Shown: positions 1-4,959, counted from the stretch's first letter. The stretch: 5,183 bases of DNA from Ignavibacteria bacterium (GCA_030648225.1 JAUSIA010000001.1:1-5183); one strand, 5' to 3'. Program-made: numbers and translations. Notes: generated from the letters alone by a model not told the origin.

Positions 1-171
1 TCCCGGGTTTATAAAGGAGGAATATCTCCCGACAATTTTTAATCCTTTAACTTTAACAATTCCGATTTCAATGACTCCGTTGTAGCGAGGTGTTAGTCCG
101 GTGGTTTCAACATCAAGAACAGAAAATTCTGCTTCATCAAAAGGAATGTTTGAAAGGTCATCTGAAATCAT
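1..171 (-). CDS. DnaQ-like DEDD-family 3'-5' exonuclease, N-terminal fragment (runs off left edge)
   Basis: The minus strand encodes 57 residues from ATG at 169-171, and the frame is still open at base 1. Residues 16-25 read FSVLDVETTGL-like, the Exo I motif of DnaQ/epsilon exonucleases, with D20 and E22 as the expected metal-binding pair. It is followed by the typical strand NGVIEIGIVKVKG and a SFINPG segment. The family removes nucleotides from DNA or RNA 3' ends, as proofreading subunit epsilon, as an RNase T-like enzyme, or as an exonuclease domain fused to a UvrC-like GIY-YIG domain. The fragment is too short to choose among these. The start is fixed by an in-frame TAG just upstream (complement of 181-183). 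No clear Shine-Dalgarno sequence is visible. It is divergent from hicBA/ymdB. Family assignment is secure; exact subfamily is not. Confidence 0.85.
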   Translation of the reverse strand, partial: MISDDLSNIPFDEAEFSVLDVETTGLTPRYNGVIEIGIVKVKGLKIVGRYSSFINPG

Positions 172-249
172 ATTATAAATCTAAATCCAAAAAAAATTAC
201 AATCAAAGTTCGCCATAAATAAATGATTTACCTGGTTTTTAATTTTACT

Positions 250-323
250 CCTTTTTTAGATATATTATCGAAGTCAGTATGGATAATTTAAATCTACTTT
301 TTATCGGTGCTATTATTCGGTAA
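250..323 (+). repeat. Direct repeat, upstream copy of the ymdB start region (pairs with 770-842)
   Basis: Aligned with 770-842 at a constant offset of 520, bases 250-317 match at 64 of 68 positions (mismatches at 270, 303, 308 and 310). After one extra base (C at 318), ggtaa matches again. Similarity stops abruptly on both sides. The repeat covers about 29 bp upstream of the ymdB ATG and the first 14-15 codons. The hicBA cassette lies exactly between the two copies, which points to an insertion or duplication event rather than chance. Confidence 0.93.
279..323 (+). pseudogene. Dead 5' stump of ymdB left upstream of hicBA
   Basis: From ATG at 279 the frame reads MDNLNLLFIGAIIR and stops at TAA 321-323. 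The intact gene at 799 starts MDNLNLLFVGDIIGKPG. The stump has lost the catalytic Asp of the GDIIG motif (GAT to GCT, D11A), and a one-base insertion at 318 shifts it into a stop. It cannot encode a functional phosphodiesterase. It could still be translated as a 14-residue leader peptide ahead of hicB, but nothing shows that it is. Confidence 0.85.
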
Positions 324-345
324 TCAAATAGTTATTCTAAAATTT

Positions 346-351
346 AAGGAG
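346..351 (+). promoter_or_regulatory. Strong Shine-Dalgarno site of hicB
   Basis: AAGGAG lies 7 nt before the hicB ATG. It is the best ribosome binding site in the window; most neighbouring genes have none. It fixes the hicB start, and the contrast suggests hicBA arrived with its own translation signals. Confidence 0.8.
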
Positions 352-358
352 ATAAAAA

Positions 359-571
359 ATGTTAAAGGAATACACCGCAGTTATTAAACAGGATGGTGAA
401 TGGTGGATTGGATGGATTGAGGAAATACCAGGGGTAAATTGCCAGGAACATACTCATGATGAATTGATTGAAAGCCTTAGAGTTACACTTCAGGAAGCAA
501 TTGAATTTAATAGGAAAGATGCAATCGCAGCAGCAGGGAGGAGTTTCAAGGAAATTACAATTTCAGTATGA
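359..571 (+). CDS. hicB: HicB-family antitoxin (type II toxin-antitoxin)
   Basis: This 70-residue protein has the compact HicB/UPF0150 fold: strand 1 (residues 4-10, YTAVIKQ), DGEWWIGWIEEIPGVNCQEH as the beta hairpin with the characteristic 'E-x-P-G' turn, then a helix (about 33-53, DELIESLRVTLQEAIEFNRK). In the family this domain binds HicA and blocks its active site. Many HicB proteins add a C-terminal ribbon-helix-helix or HTH DNA-binding domain. Here the protein ends after about 17 further residues, so I see no obvious DNA-binding domain and self-repression is uncertain. The gene precedes its toxin, the reverse of the classical hicA-hicB order but common for this short type. The TGA overlaps the hicA ATG in ATGA, implying translational coupling. 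The Shine-Dalgarno sequence at 346-351 supports this start. Confidence 0.92.
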   Translation: MLKEYTAVIKQDGEWWIGWIEEIPGVNCQEHTHDELIESLRVTLQEAIEFNRKDAIAAAGRSFKEITISV

Positions 572-756
572 AGCGCAAGGAATTACTTAAATACTTGCAC
601 TCGAAAGGTTGTGAAGAGTTGCGTGAAGGGGGAAAACATTCCTGGTGGCACAATCCAAAATTGAATAAAAGATCTGCGATACCCAGACACACCGAAATTA
701 ATGACATTCTTGCAAAAAAGATTTGTAAAGATCTCGGAGTTGAATCAATTAAATAA
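568..756 (+). CDS. hicA: HicA-family mRNA interferase toxin
   Basis: This 62-residue protein has the double-stranded-RNA-binding-like fold of HicA: helix 1 (residues 3-13, RKELLKYLHSK), then GCEELREGGKHSWWHNP with the conserved catalytic-position His (H24), then a strand (RSAIPRH, 36-41) and a C-terminal helix (ILAKKICKDLGV, 47-58). HicA toxins cleave mRNA and stop growth unless HicB is bound. Length and all landmark positions are normal, so the toxin looks intact. Its start overlaps the hicB stop by 4 bp with no Shine-Dalgarno sequence of its own, so it probably depends on hicB translation. The gene ends 14 bp before the downstream direct repeat that borders ymdB. Confidence 0.92.
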   Translation: MKRKELLKYLHSKGCEELREGGKHSWWHNPKLNKRSAIPRHTEINDILAKKICKDLGVESIK

Positions 757-769
757 TTAACTGTATTTA

Positions 770-842
770 CCTTTTTTAGATATATTATCAAAGTCAGTAT
801 GGATAATTTAAATCTACTTTTTGTCGGCGATATTATTGGTAA
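770..842 (+). repeat. Direct repeat, downstream copy spanning the real ymdB start (pairs with 250-323)
   Basis: This is the partner of 250-323 (69 of 73 aligned bases identical plus one indel). It comprises the 29-bp ymdB leader and its first codons. Both copies keep tttttagatatattatc before the ATG. TATATT at 781-786 is a possible -10 box, which would put transcription start only a few bases before the ATG and give a nearly leaderless mRNA. That promoter reading is weak, because no matching -35 box is visible. Confidence 0.9.
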
Positions 843-1605
843 GCCCGGAATGGACATGGTTCAAACCTGGCTGCCTGGATTAGTTCAAAAATATAAAGCC
901 GATTTTGTTATTGCCAACGGGGAAAATGCCTCTGATGGGAAAGGTATTACAAGTAAAGAAGGAAAAATTCTTTTTGAACTTGGAGTGCATGTAATTACAG
1001 GCGGGAATCATACCTGGGATAAACACCAATCACAGGATTACCTTAGGGAAGAACCAAGAGCGTTAAGGCCTTTAAATTATCCAAAGGGGACTTATGGAAA
1101 CGGCTATCATATTGCTGCTATAAAAAAAGGAAAAGTGGCTGTTGTAAACCTCCAGGGAAGAACTTTTATGGCAACAATTGATTGCCCCTTCAGAACTGCC
1201 GACTGGATACTTTCAAAATTAAAAGATGAAGCAAAAATTATTATTGTAGATTTTCACGCGGAAGCTTCTGCTGAGAAGCTTGCTCTTGCAAATTATCTTG
1301 ATGGAAGAATTACTGCTTTCATAGGAACTCACACTCATGTTCAGACTGCAGATGAAAGAATTTTTCCTCAGGGAATGGGATACATTACAGATGTAGGAAT
1401 GAGCGGTCCTTATGAATCTGTTATCGGAATGAAAACTCAAGCTGCAATAAACAGGTTTTTATATCAGACTCCTCAAAAGTATGAAACTGCACAGAACGAT
1501 GTTCATCTTTGTGCGATATTTTTGAAAATTGATGCTGCTTCAGGAAAGACCAAAGAGATTGAGAGAATTATCTTTCCGACTTTTACCACAAAAACCAATG
1601 AGTAA
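799..1605 (+). CDS. ymdB: YmdB-family metallophosphoesterase (2',3'-cyclic nucleotide phosphodiesterase)
   Basis: This 268-residue cytoplasmic enzyme is close to the family's usual length of about 260-265. All metal ligands known from Bacillus YmdB are present: D11 (GDIIGKPG), E42 and N43 (NGEN), N70 with H71 (GGNHTWDKH), H153 (DFHAEA), and H178 and H180 (GTHTHVQTAD). Family members hydrolyse 2',3'-cyclic nucleotides and cAMP at a di-iron centre. In Bacillus YmdB affects mRNA levels, biofilm and motility programmes. The start at 799 leaves six residues before the first strand. No Shine-Dalgarno sequence precedes it. It lies immediately downstream of the hicBA cassette and keeps its own leader because the insertion duplicated that leader. 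The stop overlaps the methyltransferase start by 8 bp, suggesting co-transcription. Confidence 0.94.
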   Translation: MDNLNLLFVGDIIGKPGMDMVQTWLPGLVQKYKADFVIANGENASDGKGITSKEGKILFELGVHVITGGNHTWDKHQSQDYLREEPRALRPLNYPKGTYGNGYHIAAIKKGKVAVVNLQGRTFMATIDCPFRTADWILSKLKDEAKIIIVDFHAEASAEKLALANYLDGRITAFIGTHTHVQTADERIFPQGMGYITDVGMSGPYESVIGMKTQAAINRFLYQTPQKYETAQNDVHLCAIFLKIDAASGKTKEIERIIFPTFTTKTNE

Positions 1606-2671
1606 AATGATAAACTTTCCTATGCCGAGGATTGATACCGATCCTGAATTACACAAATTACTTCTTAAATATTGCAAATTTAAACCGGGAGATATTTGGG
1701 AAGATCCTCTTGGAAAACATAAGATAGGATGTCTGGATGCTACAGATGAAAAAGCAGTTTCATCTTTACTTAACGGAAAGAAATCTTCGCTTGCTGCACT
1801 CGATCCTCCCTATAACTTTGTTGCTTTCGATGAAAGAGATCTTAAGAATTTTATTGAATGGAGCAGTCAATGGATAATGAATACATATAATTTGTTGCTT
1901 CCGGATGCTTCACTATATGTTTGGTTAGGAGCCGATCAGAATAATCATTTTCAGCCATTGCCCGATTTTATTTTAATGATGAAAGAAAGTGGATTTAATT
2001 CGCGAAGCTTCATAACGATGAGAAATCAAAGAGGTTATGGGACTCAAAAAAACTGGATGGCAGTTAGACAGGAACTTCTCTTTTATACAAAAGGAAATCC
2101 TTTTTTCGATATTAATTCAGAATATACAGACATACCAAAAATTCTCAGAGGATATTATAAAAAAGTAAATGGAAGAGTGACTGAAAATCTTGAAAGAGGA
2201 AAGTCTGAATTTATAAGAGCAGGAAATGTTTGGGTAGATATTCAGCAGGTATTCTATAGAATGGAAGAAAATGTAAACGGATGTTATGCACAGAAACCGT
2301 TAAAAGCTATTATAAGAATTATTCAGGCGAGCAGCAAAGCAAATGATACTGTCCTTGATTTCTTTTCACATTCCGGAACAACGATTATTGCATCTGAAAT
2401 TACAGGAAGAAATTGCTGCACATGCGATATTGATCCTGTTTATTGTGAAATAACAAAAAGACGTTTGGAAAATTTCAGGAAGACTGGAAAAACAGGCTGG
2501 CAGAATTCTAATCCCTTTGCAGAAGAAATAATAAAGGATAAAGAATTGCAAAATTATTTGAAGAGTGAATATCAAATCAGTAAACCTAAAAATGATGCAT
2601 ATAATCTAAATAGTGTCACTCTGAGCAAAGCGAAGAGTCTCCGAAAAGATTCTTCATTTCGTTCAGAATGA
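1598..2671 (+). CDS. Orphan beta-class DNA methyltransferase (DPPY type), probably N6-adenine specific
   Basis: I choose ATG 1598 (357 residues) over the upstream in-frame ATG at 1529, which lies deep inside ymdB. The 1598 start overlaps the ymdB stop as ATGAGTAA; ATG 1607 is also possible. Catalytic motif IV, DPPY, is at residues 69-72. The SAM-binding motif I comes later (VLDFFSHSGTT, 252-262), followed by acidic CDIDP (276-280). This IV-TRD-I order defines the beta class. RQELLFYTKG (157-166) and KPLKAIIRIIQ (233-243) fit motifs VIII and X. DPPY favours adenine-N6 methylation, but N4-cytosine cannot be excluded. Motif I is unusual: usual F-x-GSGT is FSHSGT here. No restriction gene is adjacent, so it looks like a solitary regulator or phage/defence-type enzyme. 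Residues 340-357 (VTLSKAKSLRKDSSFRSE) are encoded by an inserted repeat, not by the methyltransferase core. Confidence 0.88.
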   Translation: MSKMINFPMPRIDTDPELHKLLLKYCKFKPGDIWEDPLGKHKIGCLDATDEKAVSSLLNGKKSSLAALDPPYNFVAFDERDLKNFIEWSSQWIMNTYNLLLPDASLYVWLGADQNNHFQPLPDFILMMKESGFNSRSFITMRNQRGYGTQKNWMAVRQELLFYTKGNPFFDINSEYTDIPKILRGYYKKVNGRVTENLERGKSEFIRAGNVWVDIQQVFYRMEENVNGCYAQKPLKAIIRIIQASSKANDTVLDFFSHSGTTIIASEITGRNCCTCDIDPVYCEITKRRLENFRKTGKTGWQNSNPFAEEIIKDKELQNYLKSEYQISKPKNDAYNLNSVTLSKAKSLRKDSSFRSE

Positions 2672-2672
2672 C
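2615..2672. repeat. Palindromic interspersed repeat forming the 3' end of the methyltransferase gene
   Basis: A 26-bp left arm (2615-2640, starting gtcactctgagc) and right arm (2647-2672, ending gttcagaatgac) are inverted copies with 20 of 26 bases paired and a 6-nt loop. The arms resemble the family with consensus near cattctgagcgaagcgaag..., which I recall as abundant between genes in Bacteroidota/Ignavibacteria assemblies. The methyltransferase stop codon (TGA 2669-2671) lies inside the right arm. No T-run follows, so it is not a classical terminator. Confidence 0.85.
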
Positions 2673-2698
2673 ATTATTAAAATAAATAAGAAATTAAA

Positions 2699-3589
2699 AT
2701 GATTTTAATAGACGGTAAAAAAATAGCGGCAGATATAAGAAGTGAATTAAAAAATGAAATTGATAAACTAAAACAGGAAGGGAAAAAAGTTCCCGGACTT
2801 GTAACTATACTTGTAGGAAACAATCCTGCTTCTGAGATTTATGTTTCGAGTAAAGGAAAAGCCTGTGAAGAAATTGGAATGCTAACAAAAAGTGAAAAGC
2901 ATTCTGAAACAATTTCCGAAAAGGAACTTCTTGATTTGGTTGAATCTTACAACAACAATCCTGATTATAATGGAATTTTAGTCCAGCTTCCTTTGCCAAA
3001 ACATATTGATGAAGATAAAGTCATTGAAGCTATCTCTCCCAAAAAAGATGTTGATGGTTTTCATCCTGTGAGTATTGGTAATCTTGTAATAGGAAAAGAT
3101 ACATTTGCATCCTGTACGCCTGCAGGAATCCAGGAATTGCTGATAAGATATGGAATTGAAACAGAAGGCAAACATGTTGTTGTTCTTGGAAGAAGTAACA
3201 TTGTTGGCAAACCGATCGCAAACATTATGCTTCAGAAAAAGAAATTTGCTAACTCTGTTGTAACGATTTGTCATTCAGGAACTAAAGATGTTTCTTATTT
3301 TACAAAGCAGGCAGATATTTTAATTGCAGCAATCGGCAGAGCAAATTTTGTTAAAGAGGATATGGTGAAGGATGGAGTTGTTGTAGTTGATGTTGGAATA
3401 AACAGGTTGGAAGATAAATCAAAAACAAAAGGTTACAGGATTTGCGGTGATGTTGATTTTGAAAATGTTTCAAAGAAAGCTTCATATATTACTCCTGTTC
3501 CCGGTGGTGTTGGCCCAATGACAATTGCAATGCTTCTTAAGAATACATACAAAGCATATTTAATGTATGGAGAATCAAGAGTAATATAA
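2699..3589 (+). CDS. folD: Bifunctional methylenetetrahydrofolate dehydrogenase / methenyltetrahydrofolate cyclohydrolase
   Basis: This full-length FolD (296 residues) interconverts 5,10-methylene-, 5,10-methenyl- and 10-formyl-tetrahydrofolate, using NADP(H), in the cytoplasm. It supplies formyl groups for purines and initiator tRNA. The catalytic residues are in place: Y48 and K52 in SEIYVSSKGKACEEIG, Q96 in VQLPLP, and D119 in KKDVDGFHP. The nucleotide-binding segment VVLGRSNIVGKP is at 161-172. The C-terminal signature CGDVDF...YITPVPGGVGPMT is intact at 249-275. There is no Shine-Dalgarno sequence; the leader is nearly pure A/T. The 27-bp gap to the methyltransferase stop suggests one transcription unit from ymdB onward. 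A perfect hairpin begins 10 bp after the stop codon. Confidence 0.97.
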   Translation: MILIDGKKIAADIRSELKNEIDKLKQEGKKVPGLVTILVGNNPASEIYVSSKGKACEEIGMLTKSEKHSETISEKELLDLVESYNNNPDYNGILVQLPLPKHIDEDKVIEAISPKKDVDGFHPVSIGNLVIGKDTFASCTPAGIQELLIRYGIETEGKHVVVLGRSNIVGKPIANIMLQKKKFANSVVTICHSGTKDVSYFTKQADILIAAIGRANFVKEDMVKDGVVVVDVGINRLEDKSKTKGYRICGDVDFENVSKKASYITPVPGGVGPMTIAMLLKNTYKAYLMYGESRVI

Positions 3590-3598
3590 GAGGATAAT

Positions 3599-3637
3599 TT
3601 TTCGTTTGAGGTCGCAAATTGCGACCTCAAACGAAAA
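3599..3637. repeat. Perfect 19-bp-arm hairpin just after folD (palindrome family member 1)
   Basis: Arms 3599-3617 and 3619-3637 are perfectly complementary around a single A; in RNA the loop would open to 3-5 nt. The core 3605-3631 (tttgaggtcgc...gcgacctcaaa) is the 27-nt unit shared with the copies at 3665 and 3931. It starts 10 bp after the folD stop and could protect the mRNA 3' end or slow transcription. The bases after it are A-rich rather than T-rich, so it is not a textbook intrinsic terminator for folD. Confidence 0.9.
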
Positions 3638-3664
3638 GAAAAACAAAAAAGAAGAATGGACTAC

Positions 3665-3691
3665 TTTGAGGTACCATTTTAGAACCTCAAA
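3665..3691. repeat. Palindrome family member 2
   Basis: The outer arms tttgaggt (3665-3672) and acctcaaa (3684-3691) are identical to those of the first hairpin, and the unit length is the same (27 nt). The centre is different and only partly paired. It starts exactly 60 bp after member 1. Confidence 0.8.
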
Positions 3692-3727
3692 AAAAATGGA
3701 AGGGTAGTAATTTTAGTTAAGGATTTT

Positions 3728-3885
3728 ATATGTCATCCCTAAAGGGATTTTATTTATTTTTTTTCATTTTATTCTATAAATATGTCATCCCTCCGGGATT
3801 ATGAATTGCAAATCCCTTTAGGGATGAAATATTTATAGCAAAGAGTAAACCCAATGGATAAAAAATCCCTTTAGGGATGACATAT
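3728..3885. repeat. Nested inverted array of four REP-like units
   Basis: Four units share the core gtcatccct..agggatt. Unit A (3731-3750) and unit B (3783-3800) are forward; unit C (3810-3830) and unit D (3863-3882) are reversed. A and D are perfect inverted copies over 24 bp (3728-3751 with 3862-3885). Unit B has the shortened centre ctccggga instead of ctaaaggga. Each unit is itself a small palindrome (atccct/agggat), so each can fold alone or pair with its inverted partner. The layout resembles the paired REP (BIME) arrangement mobilised by RAYT-type transposases in other bacteria. No such transposase is in the window. Confidence 0.88.
3774..3838. repeat. Inner stem of the REP array (units B and C)
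   Basis: Bases 3774-3792 pair with 3820-3838 at 18 of 19 positions (only 3784/3828 fails). After a small internal bulge, 3795-3800 pairs with 3811-3816, leaving loop 3801-3810. The pairing extends about 9 bp outside the REP core (ctataaata...), so B and C look like one older paired unit rather than two independent insertions. Confidence 0.85.
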
Positions 3886-3928
3886 TAGGTTTGCGCACCT
3901 TATAGGATAACAAGAAAAAAGATTTGTA

Positions 3929-3959
3929 AACTTGAAATCACAAATTGAGATTTCAAGTT
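3929..3959. repeat. Palindrome family member 3, in the deoC leader
   Basis: Arms aacttgaaatc (3929-3939) and gatttcaagtt (3949-3959) are perfectly complementary. The 27-nt core 3931-3957 matches the core of member 1 at 19 of 27 positions with no gaps. Six of the eight differences form three compensatory pairs, so the stem is preserved. It lies about 50 bp before the deoC start and would be in the 5' leader of any transcript begun upstream. Confidence 0.85.
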
Positions 3960-3998
3960 GAGAGGGAGAAACCAAAAAGAAAAATAGGCTTTACAATT

Positions 3999-4002
3999 GA
4001 GG
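3999..4002 (+). promoter_or_regulatory. Shine-Dalgarno site deciding the deoC start
   Basis: GAGG lies 6 nt before ATG 4009. It supports ATG 4009 rather than the in-frame TTG at 3997, which overlaps the site itself and has no ribosome binding site of its own. Confidence 0.6.
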
Positions 4003-4008
4003 AATGAA

Positions 4009-4875
4009 ATGAATTATCAAATAACTAATAATGATGTTTCTCAGGAATTTCTTGAAAAAACCTTGCGTGATTTTTATTGTCGCGAAGAATCCTGTAAAGG
4101 CTGGGAAACAAATGTTGTAACGCAGCCAAAGACAGTTAAAAATATTATGGGAGTTGGTGCATCAAGAATTGCAGCAGGACTGGGAATCGGTGAAGTCTTA
4201 CCTGATAAAAATCTTGCCGCTAAAATAGATCATACATTATTAAAACCGGATGCTACTCCTGACGAAATAAGAAAACTTTGTGATGAAGCAGCGAAATTTA
4301 AATTTGCATCTGTTTGCATTAATCCGGGTTATGTTTCTTTATGCAGTAATTTATTAAAGGGAACAGGTGTTAAGGTTTGTTCAGTTATCGGATTTCCCCT
4401 TGGTTCAACCACAACAGAAGTTAAAAGATTTGAAGCAGAGCAGGCAATTCAAAATGGTGCTGATGAAATAGATATGGTAATGAATGTGGGTCAGCATAAG
4501 CAGGGAAATTATGAATATGTTTTTAATGATATAAACCAGGTTGTGCTTACTGCTAAAAAGAATATGGTAATCTGTAAAGTCATTCTTGAAACTGCTTTAC
4601 TTACTGATGAAGAGAAAATAAAAGCGTGTGCAATATGTAAAAAAGCCGGTGCTGATTTTGTTAAAACATCTACAGGATTTAGCAAAGGGGGTGCAACTGT
4701 TGGAGATATTGCTTTGATGAAATATGTTGTCGGAAGTTCAATCGGAGTTAAAGCTTCAGGCGGTATCCGGTCTAAAGAAGATGCACAGGCTATGATTGCA
4801 AGCGGTGCAGACAGGATTGGTGCAAGCGCAAGTGTGAAGATTGTATCGGGAGAAAAGGGAACAACTTCATATTAA
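4009..4875 (+). CDS. deoC: Deoxyribose-phosphate aldolase with N-terminal extension
   Basis: This 288-residue class I aldolase cleaves 2-deoxyribose-5-phosphate to glyceraldehyde-3-phosphate and acetaldehyde in deoxynucleoside catabolism. The TIM-barrel domain begins at about residue 68 (AAKIDHTLLKPDAT, 71-83). The catalytic residues are present: D155 in DEIDMVMNVG, Schiff-base K219 in ADFVKTSTGFSKGG, and K248 in GVKASGGIR. The phosphate-binding end GADRIGAS (266-273) is intact. The approximately 67-residue N-terminal part is longer than usual: it holds a likely amphipathic helix (about 11-24, SQEFLEKTLRDFYC), a polar linker, then GVGASRIAAGLGIG (48-61). Such extensions occur in some aldolases and in microcompartment cargo; which applies is not decided here. 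ATG 4009 is chosen over TTG 3997. No deo-operon neighbours are visible. Confidence 0.95.
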   Translation: MNYQITNNDVSQEFLEKTLRDFYCREESCKGWETNVVTQPKTVKNIMGVGASRIAAGLGIGEVLPDKNLAAKIDHTLLKPDATPDEIRKLCDEAAKFKFASVCINPGYVSLCSNLLKGTGVKVCSVIGFPLGSTTTEVKRFEAEQAIQNGADEIDMVMNVGQHKQGNYEYVFNDINQVVLTAKKNMVICKVILETALLTDEEKIKACAICKKAGADFVKTSTGFSKGGATVGDIALMKYVVGSSIGVKASGGIRSKEDAQAMIASGADRIGASASVKIVSGEKGTTSY

Positions 4876-4879
4876 GAAT

Positions 4880-4940
4880 CTCTGTGCCTCCGTGGTAAAA
4901 TTTCAACCACAGAGACACAGAGACACAAAGACACAGAGAA
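4880..4940. repeat. Inverted repeat plus octamer tandem (acagagac) after deoC
   Basis: The left arm 4880-4896 (ctctgtgcctccgtggt) and right arm 4906-4922 (accacagagacacagag) pair at 15 of 17 positions around a 9-nt loop. The right arm runs on into four tandem octamers, acagagac, from 4909 to 4940; the third and fourth copies each carry one change. It starts 4 bp after the deoC stop. Sequences of this kind recur in many environmental bacterial assemblies as far as I recall. No T-run follows, so terminator function is unproven. Confidence 0.85.
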
Positions 4941-4959
4941 ATATTTAGTATAGGATGAA

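Larger units (their letters stand above)
172..358. other. Divergent intergenic region carrying the upstream direct-repeat copy
   Basis: These 187 bp separate the leftward exonuclease gene from hicB. The first part (172-249) is AT-rich and must hold the exonuclease promoter, but I cannot point to convincing -35/-10 boxes. The second part (250-323) is a near copy of the ymdB start region. The last part (324-358) is the hicB leader with a good ribosome binding site. Any HicB autoregulatory operator should lie in 284-358, but I found no clear inverted repeat there. Confidence 0.7.
3590..3996. other. Gene-free repeat cluster between folD and deoC
   Basis: These 407 bp contain no credible gene. 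They hold, in order, a perfect hairpin (3599-3637), a weaker relative (3665-3691), a nested array of four REP-like units (3728-3885), and a third hairpin of the first type (3929-3959). A frame open from 3585 to 3707 reads through the first two palindromes but has no ATG and no ribosome site. The deoC promoter must lie here (probably 3886-3996), but I cannot identify it. Confidence 0.8.

Noticed and set aside
555..857. 100-codon minus-strand frame across hicA and the ymdB start
   Set aside because: It lies antisense to two well-supported genes and spans the direct repeat. Its translation is low-complexity and matches no family.
1529..1597. 23-codon upstream extension of the methyltransferase (ATG 1529)
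   Set aside because: It is read entirely within ymdB in another frame, has no ribosome site, and its residues (MMLLQERPKR...) look like out-of-frame translation. ATG 1598 overlaps the ymdB stop in the usual coupled manner.
3433..3630. Minus-strand frame starting MRSQFATSNEK
   Set aside because: It is antisense to the folD 3' end, and its N-terminus is just the translated palindrome. No gene is supported.
3599..3637. Classical intrinsic terminator of folD
   Set aside because: The stem is strong but is followed by A-rich sequence on the plus strand and by no T-run on the minus strand. It was called as a repeat.
3728..3885. CRISPR array
   Set aside because: Units alternate in orientation, spacing is irregular (about 10 to 33 bp), and the repeats are short palindromes. 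There are no direct repeats of uniform length and no cas genes.
3958..3989. deoC promoter from TTGAGA at 3958
   Set aside because: At 17-bp spacing the -10 position reads aaaata, which is not a convincing box. The TTGAGA belongs to the palindrome flank.
3997..4008. TTG start for deoC
   Set aside because: It overlaps the GAGG ribosome site that serves ATG 4009. It adds only MRNE and has no Shine-Dalgarno sequence of its own.
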